A DNA stretch of 64,000 nt. Source: Tetmemena sp. SeJ-2015 (taxonomy: Eukaryota; Ciliophora; Spirotrichea; Sporadotrichida; Oxytrichidae). The notes beneath the pieces were generated by a model that did no database searches, had not been told where the DNA came from, and saw only the letters and a program-made list of their open reading frames with translations. Of this stretch, positions 1 through 11,051 are shown piece after piece. Every line of letters starts with the position of its first letter. Position 1 is the stretch's first letter. A program made the translations under genes and the position numbers. Where the stretch lies: assembly GCA_027382625.1 (NCBI GenBank), contig JAJKFJ010022722.1, forward strand, positions 62,001 through 126,000. The letters run 5' to 3'.

Positions 1-559
1 CCAACTCTTTTCTTTTAACCTGTGAGCTAAAGTAGTTGTGAGACTTAGAAACTTGGCCCTGCAAATTCTTAGTTCCCGGAAAATTTCGACTCCTCATTTC
101 CTCATCTTCTTTTTTATGGAATAAATTTAAATTATTTTTCTTGAGAGTTCTTCTTGTGCTTCTGAGTTATATATTTTGAGTTTTTAGTCTTTGACTTGCT
201 GTTATCTAATCTTTGAGCTTGAAACTTGAGAATCTTTGGCTAGAGAGAATCATAGAGCCGAGATTCTATTTCACTCAAATCACAGAATTCCACAAAGTTT
301 TGAAAAATTTCTTGAGATGTAGCAGTTGCATTGTGTTGAGCTACTTTTTGTGTTAGGAGTTAGCATTTACTATATTCAAAGTGAGGAGGAGTCTTGGACG
401 CGGACCATTCCTAGCCTTGACTGCCTAATTAAGGTTAACATTAGAAGGAGAAGTATTTTTAATTGGAATATTACCCTGCTTGTCATTAGACTTAGTTTTA
501 TTTCTTAAATGCTCTTTTGTAGCTGAGGGAGCTGACTGCTTGTTGAAGTGTTACTGCAT
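1..559 (-). CDS. Hypothetical protein, N-terminal part (runs off left edge)
   Basis: I do not recognise this protein. Reading the minus strand with TAA/TAG as Gln, an open frame starts at the ATG complementary to 557-559 and is rich in Lys, Asn, Gln and Ser. The frame changes near 400 and again near 105-130, where AT-rich stretches look like a short IES or intron. On the far side the low-complexity basic composition resumes and the frame is still open at base 1. No domain or membrane segment is visible. It is divergent from the plus-strand gene at 859. The composition suggests a disordered or coiled protein; the function is unknown. Confidence 0.55.
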
Positions 560-858
560 CTTTGCCAGAGTAGTCTTCTATTTAAAAGACTGATAGATAC
601 TCTCAAACTCAAAAACTAATTTATTATATCTCATATCCTGTTTCAATCAACTCCAATAAAAAAATTTATCCCCAAGATTTTAAAATTTATATAAGCAGAT
701 TTTCTTTTTTAAAAACTTTTTTTTATTTTACTTTGTGACACCACAATTAAATTGGCCTTCGCTTTAAATAAATTTATAATTTAGAATCCTGAAATAGTCT
801 TCTTGTCTAATATTTGAGGATTTTTGAAATTTTTGAATAAATTGCATAAGTTCATAAA

Positions 859-2320
859 ATGAGTCAGAAAAATCAATATGTCACCATGGAGTAAGTTTCG
901 CACAATTTTTATACCTCAAATATAGTTTGGGAGATGGAAAGCCAAAGAGCGCCAGAGTAAGTGAACTCAGAGCAGATTATTATATATAAAAGATGTGGTT
1001 TCAGGACAGAGCAAATAAATATATGACACAAATTTATGTGTCAATAATTTAAAGTGCTATTACGAATTAAGTTTATAACGAGATTGGAGATGAGTCAAAT
1101 ATCCAGGACATTTACTACAACCAAGACTAAGAAGCCATCTCAAGAACAAGAAATAGTAATAACGGAGCATCCAATCCCTCTAGCTCATTTATTAATATTA
1201 ATATGACTCATTAAATTAGGGGACTCAAGGTGACCAGATTAAGTTCGACGACTCTTCAAAATCAAAAGGCGGCTATAAATTGACATCCAAACAGCAGCAG
1301 TTTCCTTTTCAGAATTCTGTCAGCAACACTGAAACAAGAGCCTTGCTCGATGTCGAACAGTCTCGCTTTGAAATTTACGTTCATAGACTTTATCTTTCCC
1401 CCAACTGCCAGTACTTCTATTTGGGGTTGATGATAATTTCAGTCCTGCTGTAGTTTTCACTCTCTGGAAGGGGTTTGACTTGGATGAAAACCTCGTCTTT
1501 GTACTCGCAGATTAAATTAGTTAATCATAATTATTTTGATGGCAGAAGTGCTACTTAACTTTCTTATCCTCGTAGACTTCATCTTTAGAGTGAAGTTAAT
1601 ATATTGTAACGAGATTGAACTCTGCATTTTATCTTTAAGTTGGTGGGTGTGAATAGGTTTTTCAAAGGCGGTCCATGGAATCTGTTTGACACGTTTGTAG
1701 TGTGTGGGTGCATCCTCCTGTTCCTATTGATCTTGATTTCCAAGCACGGCAACATTTTGGTATTCGAGGAGATTAGTGAGGAAATCTGCTGTTCGTGTGG
1801 AGTGTGTTCCAGACCTTCAGAATGATTTTCTACGTTAAGAAACAGAATTTGGCACAACAAAGTGCAAAGACACTTATCGATTTCTCAAATGTCATGGATA
1901 GCGAGGCTGGAGAGACCAATAGAAACCATAACGGATATGACGAGGTCATAGTTTTCGACATGAAATAGATAGACCAAAGACAACAGAACTAACTCATCAC
2001 CAATCAACTATACTTAACTTATTATTGGATATCATGATATAAGTTTAAGATAATGGGGGAGTCAGCAATCGAAAAAGAAGCAGAGCCAGTTACAAATAGC
2101 AAAGACCCACCAGTACAACTATATATTCAAGTGACCATCACAGCTAATCTACATCATAGATGCTTGATTTTAAAGTGCCTTACTTCGTAATTTTATTTGA
2201 GATGATGAGGGTGGAATAGAAATGCAGGATATGGGATAAAGAGACAAGTATAAGCACCAAGGACTTGGTGGATATGAAGAGGAAGAAAGTTTGGATAATT
2301 CAGCCAGGATGGAAGAGTGA
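859..2320 (+). CDS. Four-helix membrane protein resembling a voltage-sensor domain
   Basis: The start ATG at 859 is followed by a 35-bp GT-AG intron (891-925). After a Ser/Asn/Gln-rich N-terminus come four hydrophobic segments: one after YFYLGLMI (about 1405-1460), a second around EVLLNFLILVDFIF with acidic and basic residues, a third after GGPWNLFDTF, and a fourth reading FQTFRMIFYVKK with positive charges. This S1-S4-like order is what suggests a lone voltage sensor or Ion_trans-like protein; that is inference. An acidic tail ends at TGA 2318-2320. Two single-base frame breaks, near 1450 and 1790, and IES-like segments near 1190, 1510, 1570-1650, 2030 and 2155 must be removed to read it through. 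Confidence 0.55.
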
Positions 2321-2767
2321 TCCCCAAAATAAGTATACTTAAGCTGTTAATTAAAGTTAAGGAATTGAGTTAGCTTATCATAATTATTTTCAGCGAAATT
2401 TTGAGAATCACACGCCTCAGGTTCATTCCAAATTAGAGCAGTCAGCATCAATTTTTTCAACACTTTTGTAGTTTGAGGCTTATATTATTAGGTTTTTATA
2501 AGATACTTGGTCTATTGCTACACATATCCGCAGTTCCTATTTTCACTTGAGCAAGTTGTCTATTTCCTCAGAGATTATCTCTATATAAAAATATTTCTTT
2601 TAATAACAATTCAATGTTTTCATATCTCTATTTGAAAATGATTTGAATCGAAGTTTCTTACGCTTCTTTGCTTAGTCTATCTAATCCTGACTGATAACTA
2701 TTCCGCCTCTTCTACCGCCCTATCGCATCATGATCAACAAATTCAAAACGCAAACTTGTACTTACCC

Positions 2768-3060
2768 TCATAGGTGGTGCTTTCCTAGCCTACTCTGCAA
2801 GTTATTTTAAGGCAGCGTCAATTTGTAGCTACACTCTTGATTAATGGAAAAGCTAATGTGTACCTAGTCGTGTGTTTCTCCATCGCCTAGGTTTAGTCTG
2901 TCCATGATTTCTTTAGTATTGCTCCTGATTTTGTAATTAAATTATGCAAATTAATTGCTAACTCTATCAAAATAGATATTTGCGATGCGAATTAGAAACC
3001 AATATCCTATTCTCTAAATTCATCGAAATTTCAACATTGAATGAGGAGGAGGTTTGAAGT
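2768..3060 (-). CDS. Hypothetical protein fragment
   Basis: Minus-strand frame ending at TGA (complement of 2768-2770). It reads through WFLIRIANIYFDRVSNQFAQ and an acidic-polar stretch near MDRLNLGDGETH, with no TGA and with TAG/TAA as Gln. A probable intron acceptor (TTTAG) lies near 3020; the exon or segment upstream of it is not clearly resolved. No family is recognised. Coding quality is judged only from composition and codon choice. It is convergent with the plus-strand gene ending at 2320. Confidence 0.4.
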
Positions 3061-3472
3061 ATTTTTTTCTAGAATGAAAAATTTGAATTAAGGGCTAGGA
3101 TTAATAATTATAATGAGTTGGTAATTATCTATGGTAGCTTAGTACACGATAATTTATTAGTTAATTATAAATTGAACAGCAGCCACCCTCACTGAACACA
3201 CTGAAAATGCTCAAACTTCAGAAATTTAGACACCTTATATAGCAGCAAGCTTCTAACTTGCAAAGGTACTGAACATGAATGAAGCTAATTTGGCACTATT
3301 ACTTCTCTTTGTTCAAAAATTCTAATTGGAATGCATTATTTCCAAACATTCCTTTATTCTATAATGCTAATCGAATTATAGGTGCTATTCAACAGCGACT
3401 TAAACAATAGGATAAACTGCAGAAGGATTAAGCAAAACTAGAACTTTAATCGCAAATTACAATCAAGAAGAG

Positions 3473-4589
3473 ATGCTGGTAATTAGAGATCCTGAGAACG
3501 TAAAGAGGAAGATCAAGAAGTTCCATGATGAAGGAGGACTTGATAACCTTTGTATACTTACTGACTTTGACTACACTTTGACTCGCTACTCGCTTAATGG
3601 CTACAACAAACTAGACTCTAGCTTTGCTTGCATCAGTAATGTAAGAAACATTTAACATTAGTACTTGCAAATTCTCTTCAATCGTTTCATATTCTAAGCA
3701 TTTTGACTAGAGTACCTATGTAAATGACGAGTTCAGAAAGATCAATGATCATCTGTACAAGACTTACCACCCCTATGAGAAAGCTCTAGATTTGACAGAG
3801 GATGTCAAAAAGTAGAAACTGGAGGAGTGGTGGACCCAAGACCTAGAAATGATTAAGAAACTCAACCTTTAATCTGAGCACTTCTATGACATGGTGCACT
3901 AATCAAGCTTGCACTTTAGTTTATACTTTACTTTAAATTTGTTCCACTTTAGGCACGGAATGGATCATTTGCTGTACACATGCACCAAGCTAAATGTACC
4001 TCTCGTGATAGTATCAGCTGCTGTGGATTAGGTAGTGTAGAAATCTGTGAATATCCTAGTAAACGAAATGAACGATAAGAAGAGAAGGAGCAAGATTATG
4101 AATTAGAGTAGTCCTCTGGCAGCAGCTCCAACTGATGACTCCACTTAATAAAGCATTCCTATGCCTATAAGGAGAAGCAGGATTGACTCTCATGTGGTGC
4201 ATGTGATTGCGAACAAGGCGTAAGTTTGTCCTGACAGCGACATGATTCTGGAATTCGAGAAACCTATGGTGCATATAAAATATTGTATTTTATTGAGTAT
4301 GCATACCTGCAATAAGGATTTCGTAGTGCATACGTATTTCAATAACCAGCCCTTAGAGAAGACTCTACTAAACAGAAAGAACTTGATAGTGATGGGAGAT
4401 TTAATTGACGATATCAAGATGGCAAGACACTTGCACGAAAGTGACGACCACATTTTGAAGATAGGTTTCATGAACAACCCTGAAAAGGACGGGCAACGCC
4501 TAATTGAGGAATACGCAAAGCACTTCGATCTGCTTGTCTTAAATGATGGCAATTTGCATTTCCTTCACTTCTTCCTAACTATTTTATGA
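3473..4589 (+). CDS. Cytosolic 5'-nucleotidase III-like (HAD superfamily)
   Basis: Hydrolyses pyrimidine nucleoside monophosphates in the animal family (cN-III/NT5C3). Seen here: the HAD motif I region CILTDFDYTLTRYS soon after the start, a central stretch LYTCTKLNVPLVIVSAA equivalent to the family's 'IPVFIFSAG' motif II, then LIVMGDLIDDIKMA (motif IV, metal-binding Asp) followed by HILKIGFMN and a C-terminus typical of the family. Three IES-like segments (3635-3710, 3896-3952, 4269-4325), each bounded by a direct repeat, interrupt it; removal gives a continuous protein. A Ser/Gln-rich insertion lies at about 4080-4200. The frame is open upstream of 3473, so the true start could be earlier. 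Stop TGA 4587-4589. Confidence 0.88.
3635..3710. other. Internal eliminated sequence, pointer AGTA
   Basis: AGTA at 3635 repeats at 3711. Deleting 76 bp joins ...CIS to TYVNDEF in the nucleotidase frame. It begins GTAAG-like one codon later and ends TAG, so an intron of similar length is an alternative reading. Confidence 0.6.
3896..3952. other. Internal eliminated sequence, pointer GCAC
   Basis: GCAC at 3896-3899 repeats at 3953-3956. Removing 57 bp joins FYDMV to HGMDHLL. It cannot be a GT-AG intron, because splicing at the available sites shifts the frame. The length is a multiple of three and it has no in-frame TGA. Confidence 0.75.
4269..4325. other. Internal eliminated sequence, pointer GTGCATA
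   Basis: The 7-bp repeat GTGCATA occurs at 4269-4275 and 4326-4332. Deletion joins EKPMVH to TYFNNQPLE, matching the family. It is also 57 bp, in frame and TGA-free. Confidence 0.85.
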
Positions 4590-5741
4590 AAGTTATGGCT
4601 CTTAAATTTTTAAAGACTAAGATTGCGACATCCTAAGATACCAGATTTCGGAGAAGAGGAAAAGTAAAAAATTTATTAGAGTATATATTTTAAGTCTCTG
4701 CATGACCACATAGTATTTGAGGACTTGGATAACTGCAAAGGATAGAGGGTTCCACTTTAGGACCAAGTTCAATAAACTGAGTGAACTCTGTCAGTTCTGA
4801 GCTCATAGATTAGTGCTACTCTTTTTAAACTTTTAGGGGTGATAATTTAATGAGAAAATTAGAATTAATTAATATATTAAATTAAAATGAATTAATAGAG
4901 GGTAATTTTCCAATTTAAATATTATGATTATATTCATTCAGCATCTAAATTATAAGATTTTTATAACTGCATTTTGTGTGGGATTAGTAAATTATAAAAG
5001 TTAAAAATGAGGGTAACAATGTATATGTAAAACCATTTAATTTTTTATATGAAAGCTGCAGATAGGTGAATTAATTTAAGCAATTTCTTTTTATTACCGA
5101 TTTTAATTAACCAATAATGCTTAGATATTTAAATGAGTGCAATAAATTAAAGCTATTGAGTTAAAAGAAGGTATATTTAAATCAATTAAATTTTATTGAA
5201 AATTAATAGACGAGGTACCAAACTTTTTAAACGAGCAATTTCTAAAAAAAGAGATGATACTTTTTAAATCTTGGGTTTTATCGAAAATATATTAAAGATG
5301 AATAGATTTCTCTAACATATTTCTTTCATATATAAGAGTTCGATTTAAGCATAATGGATTCCTTAAAGTAGTGGTGGGGAAATATTTTTGAAAATTCTAT
5401 TTCAAAAAACTTTAAATTGTGTGCTGGTAAAAGTTTTAAGACAAATTAATACTATTTAATTTAAAAAATGATTCATTTTTTTAATTTGAGATTCTAAAAA
5501 TCAAATTTAATAGCACTTTCTATTGATATTGAAATTGGGGAACAAAGTTCTAGCTTAAAAGGCAACATTATTTGTATATAAGATTATATTTAAATTTAAA
5601 TTAAGTTTAATAATTAAGGATAAATAAGTTTTGGCTTTGGATAGGAGTGATAAGTGTTGTTTTTGCTGTTGATTAATTAGGTCTTTTTTTAGAATCGGTA
5701 AATTAAAGCTCCCACTCAGTTTATATAATTATAAAATCAAA
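4590..5741. other. AT-rich stretch without a visible gene
   Basis: Very AT-rich with short scattered frames only. Besides flanking 3' and 5' regions of the neighbouring genes it is probably germline-limited DNA. No repeat or RNA gene is recognised. Confidence 0.5.
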
Positions 5742-7110
5742 ATGAAGTACTCATTATCTCACCACAACAGCAAAACATCAAATTAAAACTCACTCAGAAA
5801 GCTATCTGTGCTTGTATTTGCTGCCTTAGCTTTGACCAGCATGGTGCTAGTGCGCCAATTACGACTGCACAGATACATTATTCATTTAGCAATATACTAT
5901 TTAAGTTAGATACTTCAAATGCTTAGTCTCCCACTCAGCTTGTCTCCCAGGATACAGATGGGGAAACTCAGATTTATGTTCTCTCTATCTTAAATATATC
6001 AATAAATATAGCTCTTTTTAAGTTAATAGACTCATTATATGCATAGTAAGTTATATTTATCTAAGCAGGCGGTCAGTGCCAGGTACAGCACAATCATATC
6101 ACTAAAATCACTTTTCCCGCTGGCATTTAAGCTAAATACACAAAGTACACTCACCAAATTCAATTCCTTTTAATATAGAGTTTAAATTTGAATAGTGACT
6201 AGCTCTGGTGGCAATTGCATTGCTGGCACCATGCAAGACTGTCCATAGAGCGAATGGTACTTTGGCTCCAGCTTAGCCAACACCTGCTATGTTATCACCA
6301 CAGTCAAGAACAGCGCCTCAGAAGTTCAGTTCACTCTCTACCTTGGCTTTGCTCAGCCCTTTAGTATGCCACTCTTCTCAGCAAGTAATTAAATTAAATC
6401 AGCATGATGATGGTATCAGCCCTGTTTGCTTTCTGATGACCCAACGCCCCTTCAATTATTAAGTATAAGTGACATTTTGCAAATTTACGGATCCACTTAA
6501 GTATCCATTTCAAATAAAATACAAATTTCATCATCAAGTATTTTAATAAGTGTCATTAATGTTCTTTGGATAAGGGCTTAACTCATTAATTTGTCTCTTA
6601 ACTCCCAGATTATATATTCAAATACTTGATTCCCGATCGCATCCCATCATTTACTGTCCCTTCCCAGCAGTTTTCTTACTCACATAGAATGCATTTACAA
6701 AAAATAGTGAGTGCTAATTTAATCAAACGAAAGTATTGGAAATGAATAGATCAAGAAAAAGGTGTTAATGTATTTTTACTTCAAATTCTAAAAATGTAGA
6801 GGTCGTTGAAAGTCATCCTAAATCTGTCTCCTCCGAAGAGAACAATAGCCTTGCTCACAATATATTTTAAAAGTGAATGCATGATTTTATATGAGTTGCT
6901 TTTTAGTCCGAGCATTTCATCAGTGGTTTATTCTACAAAGCAGATAGTGAGTCCATCTCTGTGAGTGGGGAAACTACCCTGTGCTAAGACTGAAGTCTAT
7001 CCATGATTTTGATAGCTGAAGGGGAGATTGTGACTACTCCCTCTATGATGGAAGTAGCGGCTGCTCTGCTTGTTGTACCTGCTCTTTGAATGTGCACTCC
7101 CTTGAGGGCT
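5742..7110 (+). CDS. Small secreted Cys-containing protein in several segments
   Basis: From ATG 5742 a polar N-terminus leads into a hydrophobic stretch (LSVLVFAALALTSMVLV) that looks like a signal peptide or anchor. Further coding blocks on the same strand follow: about 6185-6385, reading SSGGNCIAGTMQDC and then CYVITTVKNSASEVQFTLYL, and about 6900-7115, with FISGLFYKADSESISVSG and then a Cys cluster SGCSACCTCS. AT-rich, frame-breaking stretches between the blocks are probably IESs; I did not settle their pointers. Beta-rich composition with paired Cys suggests an extracellular or ciliary-surface protein. The 3' end is uncertain. Confidence 0.45.
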
Positions 7111-7684
7111 TAGAATATTATAAATTCTTAAAATGCTTTAGCTAATTGAGCTAATAAGGTTAGTTATAGAAATAGCTTAAATTATAATTCAATTAATTCT
7201 AAGTTACAAATTACTCCTGCTAAATTTGTTACTATTAAATTAAGAATAGGAGTCTGCTGATAACTTGGCTTGTACTAATTATTGTATTTGCTAATGAAAT
7301 TTTAAGGGGAAAAGTTGATAGCGCTATTAGAGTGAATCTTGTCTTAGTTCTTGGTGGTCATGGCTTAGTTGTTGATTGGAGAGAATGAGAGATTAGACTC
7401 TTCTCTCAAAATTTTAATGAACATGAACATAACATATTTCCTTTTAATTTCCTGGTTGTTTGATGTATCTTACTTTTGTAATTGATGAGCTAAGTGCTGC
7501 TCATACAAATGCTTCTAATGCTTGATAGCTTGCTGCTCCCTTTGGACGGCCTTCAAATCCATAAAGTGGTGCAGGTTGCAGAATACGGATTCCTTGATTT
7601 AGCGGGAAGTGGGAGTCATTCGCTCCAATGAGTCTAATTACTGAAAGTAGTCCAGTTTCTTACGGAAGTAGTTTTGCAAATTGC

Positions 7685-9243
7685 TCATTGAGCTTGAATG
7701 CTTGTCTCTCCTTAATGGAGAGCCCTACTCTTGCAAGCGAGGGGATGGATAGGGCGAATGAGACTAGTCTCTAATTGCTTATTGATTTTGCTTTCTTTAG
7801 CTTTTAGAAGGGGAACCTTCAGTTGCTACATTAGCAGAAGTTATATATTGAAAAATAGAGAAGCTTGCTTCTTGCCCGCATTTTAAATAAGTCGAGCCAA
7901 AGCCACTCCCAGTGCGTCTTCTTCTTTAAATTAAATCTCTATAAAATTTTAATCTTTGCTCTATCCTAATTTCTTGTTAGATTTCTGATTCTTCTTCTTC
8001 TTTGCCTTTTCCTCTGCCTCTTTCAATTGTAGTAACTTCTGATACATCTGAATCTTCTTCTGTGTTTTATGAAAGCCTTCTTGCCTTTGTTTTCTTCTCC
8101 TCTTCTCTATATCCGCATCTACTTTATAAATGTGGTCGAGTAGTCTGTCTGATATTTGAGGAAATCTAAACTCCATATTTTAACTAGACCCGCTTTACTG
8201 CTGGTATGTGTCTTATTAACTCGATGCTTAAATGTTACTCTTCTCCTTATCATCATCCTGATCAGATTAAGACCAACTCAAAATTGAATGGAGTTTAAAT
8301 TTTATAGATGAAGGATCATGGCTGGAGGTATATTCATTAGTGTCCGCCTTCTAAGGAAATGAGGATTTGGAATTTGCGGGTATGAACTTGTTCTTTGTTA
8401 GTAGGTTTAGAGGCTTCTCAACAGCTTTGCTCTATCTTTTCATGAACTTCTAAACGTCTTGCTAAAATTGGAACACCTTCCCATCTTTGGCTTTTGCATG
8501 GATATCAGGTGATTTCTGTTACTCTATATTTGGAGACTCAAAATTCTCAGTCTCAACTATCGATAAGTAAGTAACTTTTAAGTGTAATTTAAATCTGAAT
8601 TGAACTATCTTATCATCCTTCACAAAAGCCTTGTATTGCTTAATCTTTTAAGTGCTATTGAAGTAAGTGTTGACGAAGTGCGTATAATGCTTATTGAAAC
8701 TCTGCTTGTGGAATATTTTAAGAGAGTTAAATAAAAGAAAGGAGATTAATAAATATGACGTTGTAGCTCTCATCCAGAATATTAAAGCTGATCTAGTTAA
8801 TTGGAGATTGGTTTTGTGAATTTCTGAAGGACTTTATGCATTTCGGACTAGTAAGCCGCAATTCTGCTATGCTCTGATCCTCACTTCTAGTATTTAAATT
8901 TTTTAAATTAAGTTTGTAAATTCTAAGTTCCGACTTCGTAATATTCTGTGAAAGTCTGGATGCACTCTTCTTGAAGTCTTGCGTCTCCCTAAATAAAACT
9001 TAGCTATTTCTGAGTTCCCTATATTTACTCCACGCCTCACTCAAGTTATCCTCATACTTTATCATCGATTTGAGATTCTTCCTTCTTATTTTAGCTTAAA
9101 GTAGATTATTTATTATGAATTAGACAAACTAAGCTATCTTCACTAGACTTTCCTGTTGGCGAAATAAAACCTCCCCAGGTGAAAAATGAGAAGTTGTGGA
9201 GTGAAACGAGCTTAGTAATTTCGCGCTATCATCGATGTCAGCA
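7685..9243 (-). CDS. C-terminal part of the kelch protein (coiled coil), downstream of the inserted element
   Basis: Minus-strand frame entering from the element boundary at 9243 and reading DIDDSAKLLSSFHSTTSHFS, then a basic coiled-coil-like region and long Lys/Gln-rich stretches (EKRRRKQRQEGFHKTQKKIQ near 8100) to TGA at 7685-7687. One 22-bp IES (8728-8749) must be removed to keep the frame. The frame is open right up to the element on this side, as it is on the other side (11430 onward), and the strand is the same. I therefore treat the two as one gene. That joining is inference; the exact junction codons are not fixed. Confidence 0.55.
8728..8749. other. 22-bp internal eliminated sequence, pointer TAAAT (ATTTA on coding strand)
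   Basis: TAAAT at 8728-8732 repeats at 8750-8754. Removal of 22 bp switches the minus-strand frame so that ...ESYNVIF joins NSLKIFHKQSFNKHY. There are no GT/AG borders, so it is not an intron. Confidence 0.75.
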
Positions 9244-9621
9244 TTATTCTAACAATCAGGGGGGTAGTCAAAAATGAAATAAACGGTCAAGGAATACTAG
9301 CCAGCTTGCTGATGTCGGGGCTGTAATCTATTTCAGTTTGAATATAAGTTCTATTCTAGTTTAAATTTAATTGAGAACAGAAATTAAATTAATAATTGGA
9401 TTTACGCATTTCCATTACGCATTAATTAATGAAAACTAATTTTCAGCGATTGGTTCATTAGTGCATTAGTACAATTAAGGCGTACTCTCTGTTACACTCT
9501 AATTGAACCAATGCACTACTCAACTATTCTGATGACTTGAAATATGAAATTGCGAGATTCTTTTGCTTGCCAATAAAATACGAACTGGGGAATAGGGTTT
9601 AGGGTGTTTGTGAATATTTAA
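9244..9621 (+). repeat. Left terminal inverted repeat of the SF3 element
   Basis: 378 bp, pairing with 11052-11429. I saw only one mismatch when comparing the arms by eye (near 9546 on this arm, A versus C). The inner end holds GGGTTTAGGG, and the tip holds six consecutive G. Confidence 0.92.
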
Positions 9622-9675
9622 TATTTACTCAAACAATATAATAAGTGCAAAGTATCTTGTGCTCCACTGCCTTTC

Positions 9676-10989
9676 TCAATCAATGTAGGTCTCTGTGCCT
9701 GCCTCTGTCTCTGCTCCTACTGCATGAGCTGCACCTCCATCTTGAATGAGCCTGCTCTCGAAATATTTGGCTAAGTCCATCGACTTCAAAGGGAACTAGG
9801 GAGACGGCTTCCTACAATCCTTCGTCATTCGCACTAGTACTGCTCTGTTTTCAAAGGCTTCAATCTCTTCCTCCTTGAGCTCTTTGAGTGGATTAGAATT
9901 TGAAGAAGCTATCACTTTGCACCCTTGATACCTCATTTCCGTCGCTCCCCATTTGATATTGACTGGAAACCCTTCCCCCTCCATCAGCAGCTTCATTCTC
10001 GCCAAGTTCTGCCTGCTCAGGAAATAAGGAGTATTTATCTCGTTCATTATCACGAGCTGGGGATCGTGCCCGATTATTTTTCTGTCAACAATAAAGTTCC
10101 CAGTCGCATCGGTCAATGGCTCAGTCAGAAATATCTCCTGAATTAGGCGAATCAGTGTGCTCTTGCCTGTGTTTGATTACCCATACATCCAAAAGGTACA
10201 GACCTTCTGATCTACCTTGCTGAAGATCACCATGTAAAGTCCATCCACGGCCTGGAGTAGGTTATAATCTGCCAAAAAACTATCCGTGACTGGTGCCTTG
10301 CCTTGAAGAGATCTATCCTTGGTGTAATGCGTCTCGAGAAAGAGCTGAAGCTGCTCTATCACATCCCTATTTTGCTTTGGTAACGCACCGACCTTCTCGT
10401 GCATGTCGAAGTGGATCTCAATTTACTGTTTATTCTTAGCCAGCTTTGATAAGGAGGAATGGTCTGATAAGTTCTAGCGGTATAGGTCCTTGTATGATTT
10501 CACCTCTCCAGCTTGCATCTTTGTGATTGCGTCGATAATAACTACCTCATCTTGTTGCTGATTTTCATGAGTTTGGCTTTGCCTCGATGATAGCCTACTC
10601 TGGCCTCCATCTGCTAGTCTCATAACCACTGTTTCCTTGTTTCCAAAAATCATCGAGACATCGCCAGCTTTTTTGAAGAGTACTTTCATTGTCCTTTCCG
10701 AGACTCTCTTATAAATTAGCCCCATATTTGTGAGAAACCGCCGGCCCAAGTAGCGAGTAGATGAGAAGTAGTCTTTGGACAGCTCACCATAAGAAGGGAG
10801 GATAGTAAAAGCGAGGTAGAGATCGGGTTTATCAAGCAAATTTAAGAAGGCCACTTGGTCCACTTGAAGGACACCCGCTTTAATCTGATCACTGATGGTA
10901 GCATGGTCAAGCTCTTAATCGCGAGCGTCCATTTTGAAGACGAAGAATGACTTTGTATTGTAGCTCTTGACTTCAGTAAGTTTGTCCAT
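9676..10989 (-). CDS. Superfamily 3 helicase (Rep/E1/NS1-like ATPase)
   Basis: A 437-residue protein (ATG complement of 10987-10989, TGA at 9676-9678), continuous when TAA/TAG are Gln. The C-terminal half has the SF3 set in order and spacing: Walker A GQSNTGKST (about 270-278), Walker B LVIMNE (about 312-317), motif C/sensor VIASSNSNP with Asn about 364, and a candidate arginine finger in FENR (about 382). SF3 enzymes unwind origins for small viruses and plasmids. The first ~230 residues match nothing I know; I see no HUH nuclease pair. At least five Gln codons are TAA/TAG, so it is adapted to the ciliate code. It is the only gene of the element. Confidence 0.9.
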
Positions 10990-11051
10990 TAGGGTCGTGA
11001 AATATATAGAGTTGTGATAGAGCTCATTTCTTAAATATATAAATTATAGTT

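Noticed and set aside
893..965. GAGTAAGT direct repeat as an IES pointer
   Set aside because: An ordinary 35-bp GT-AG intron at 891-925 gives a continuous frame; the repeat is explained by the splice donor consensus.
9925..10146. Plus-strand frame inside the SF3 element
   Set aside because: It is directly opposite the helicase core; no features of its own.
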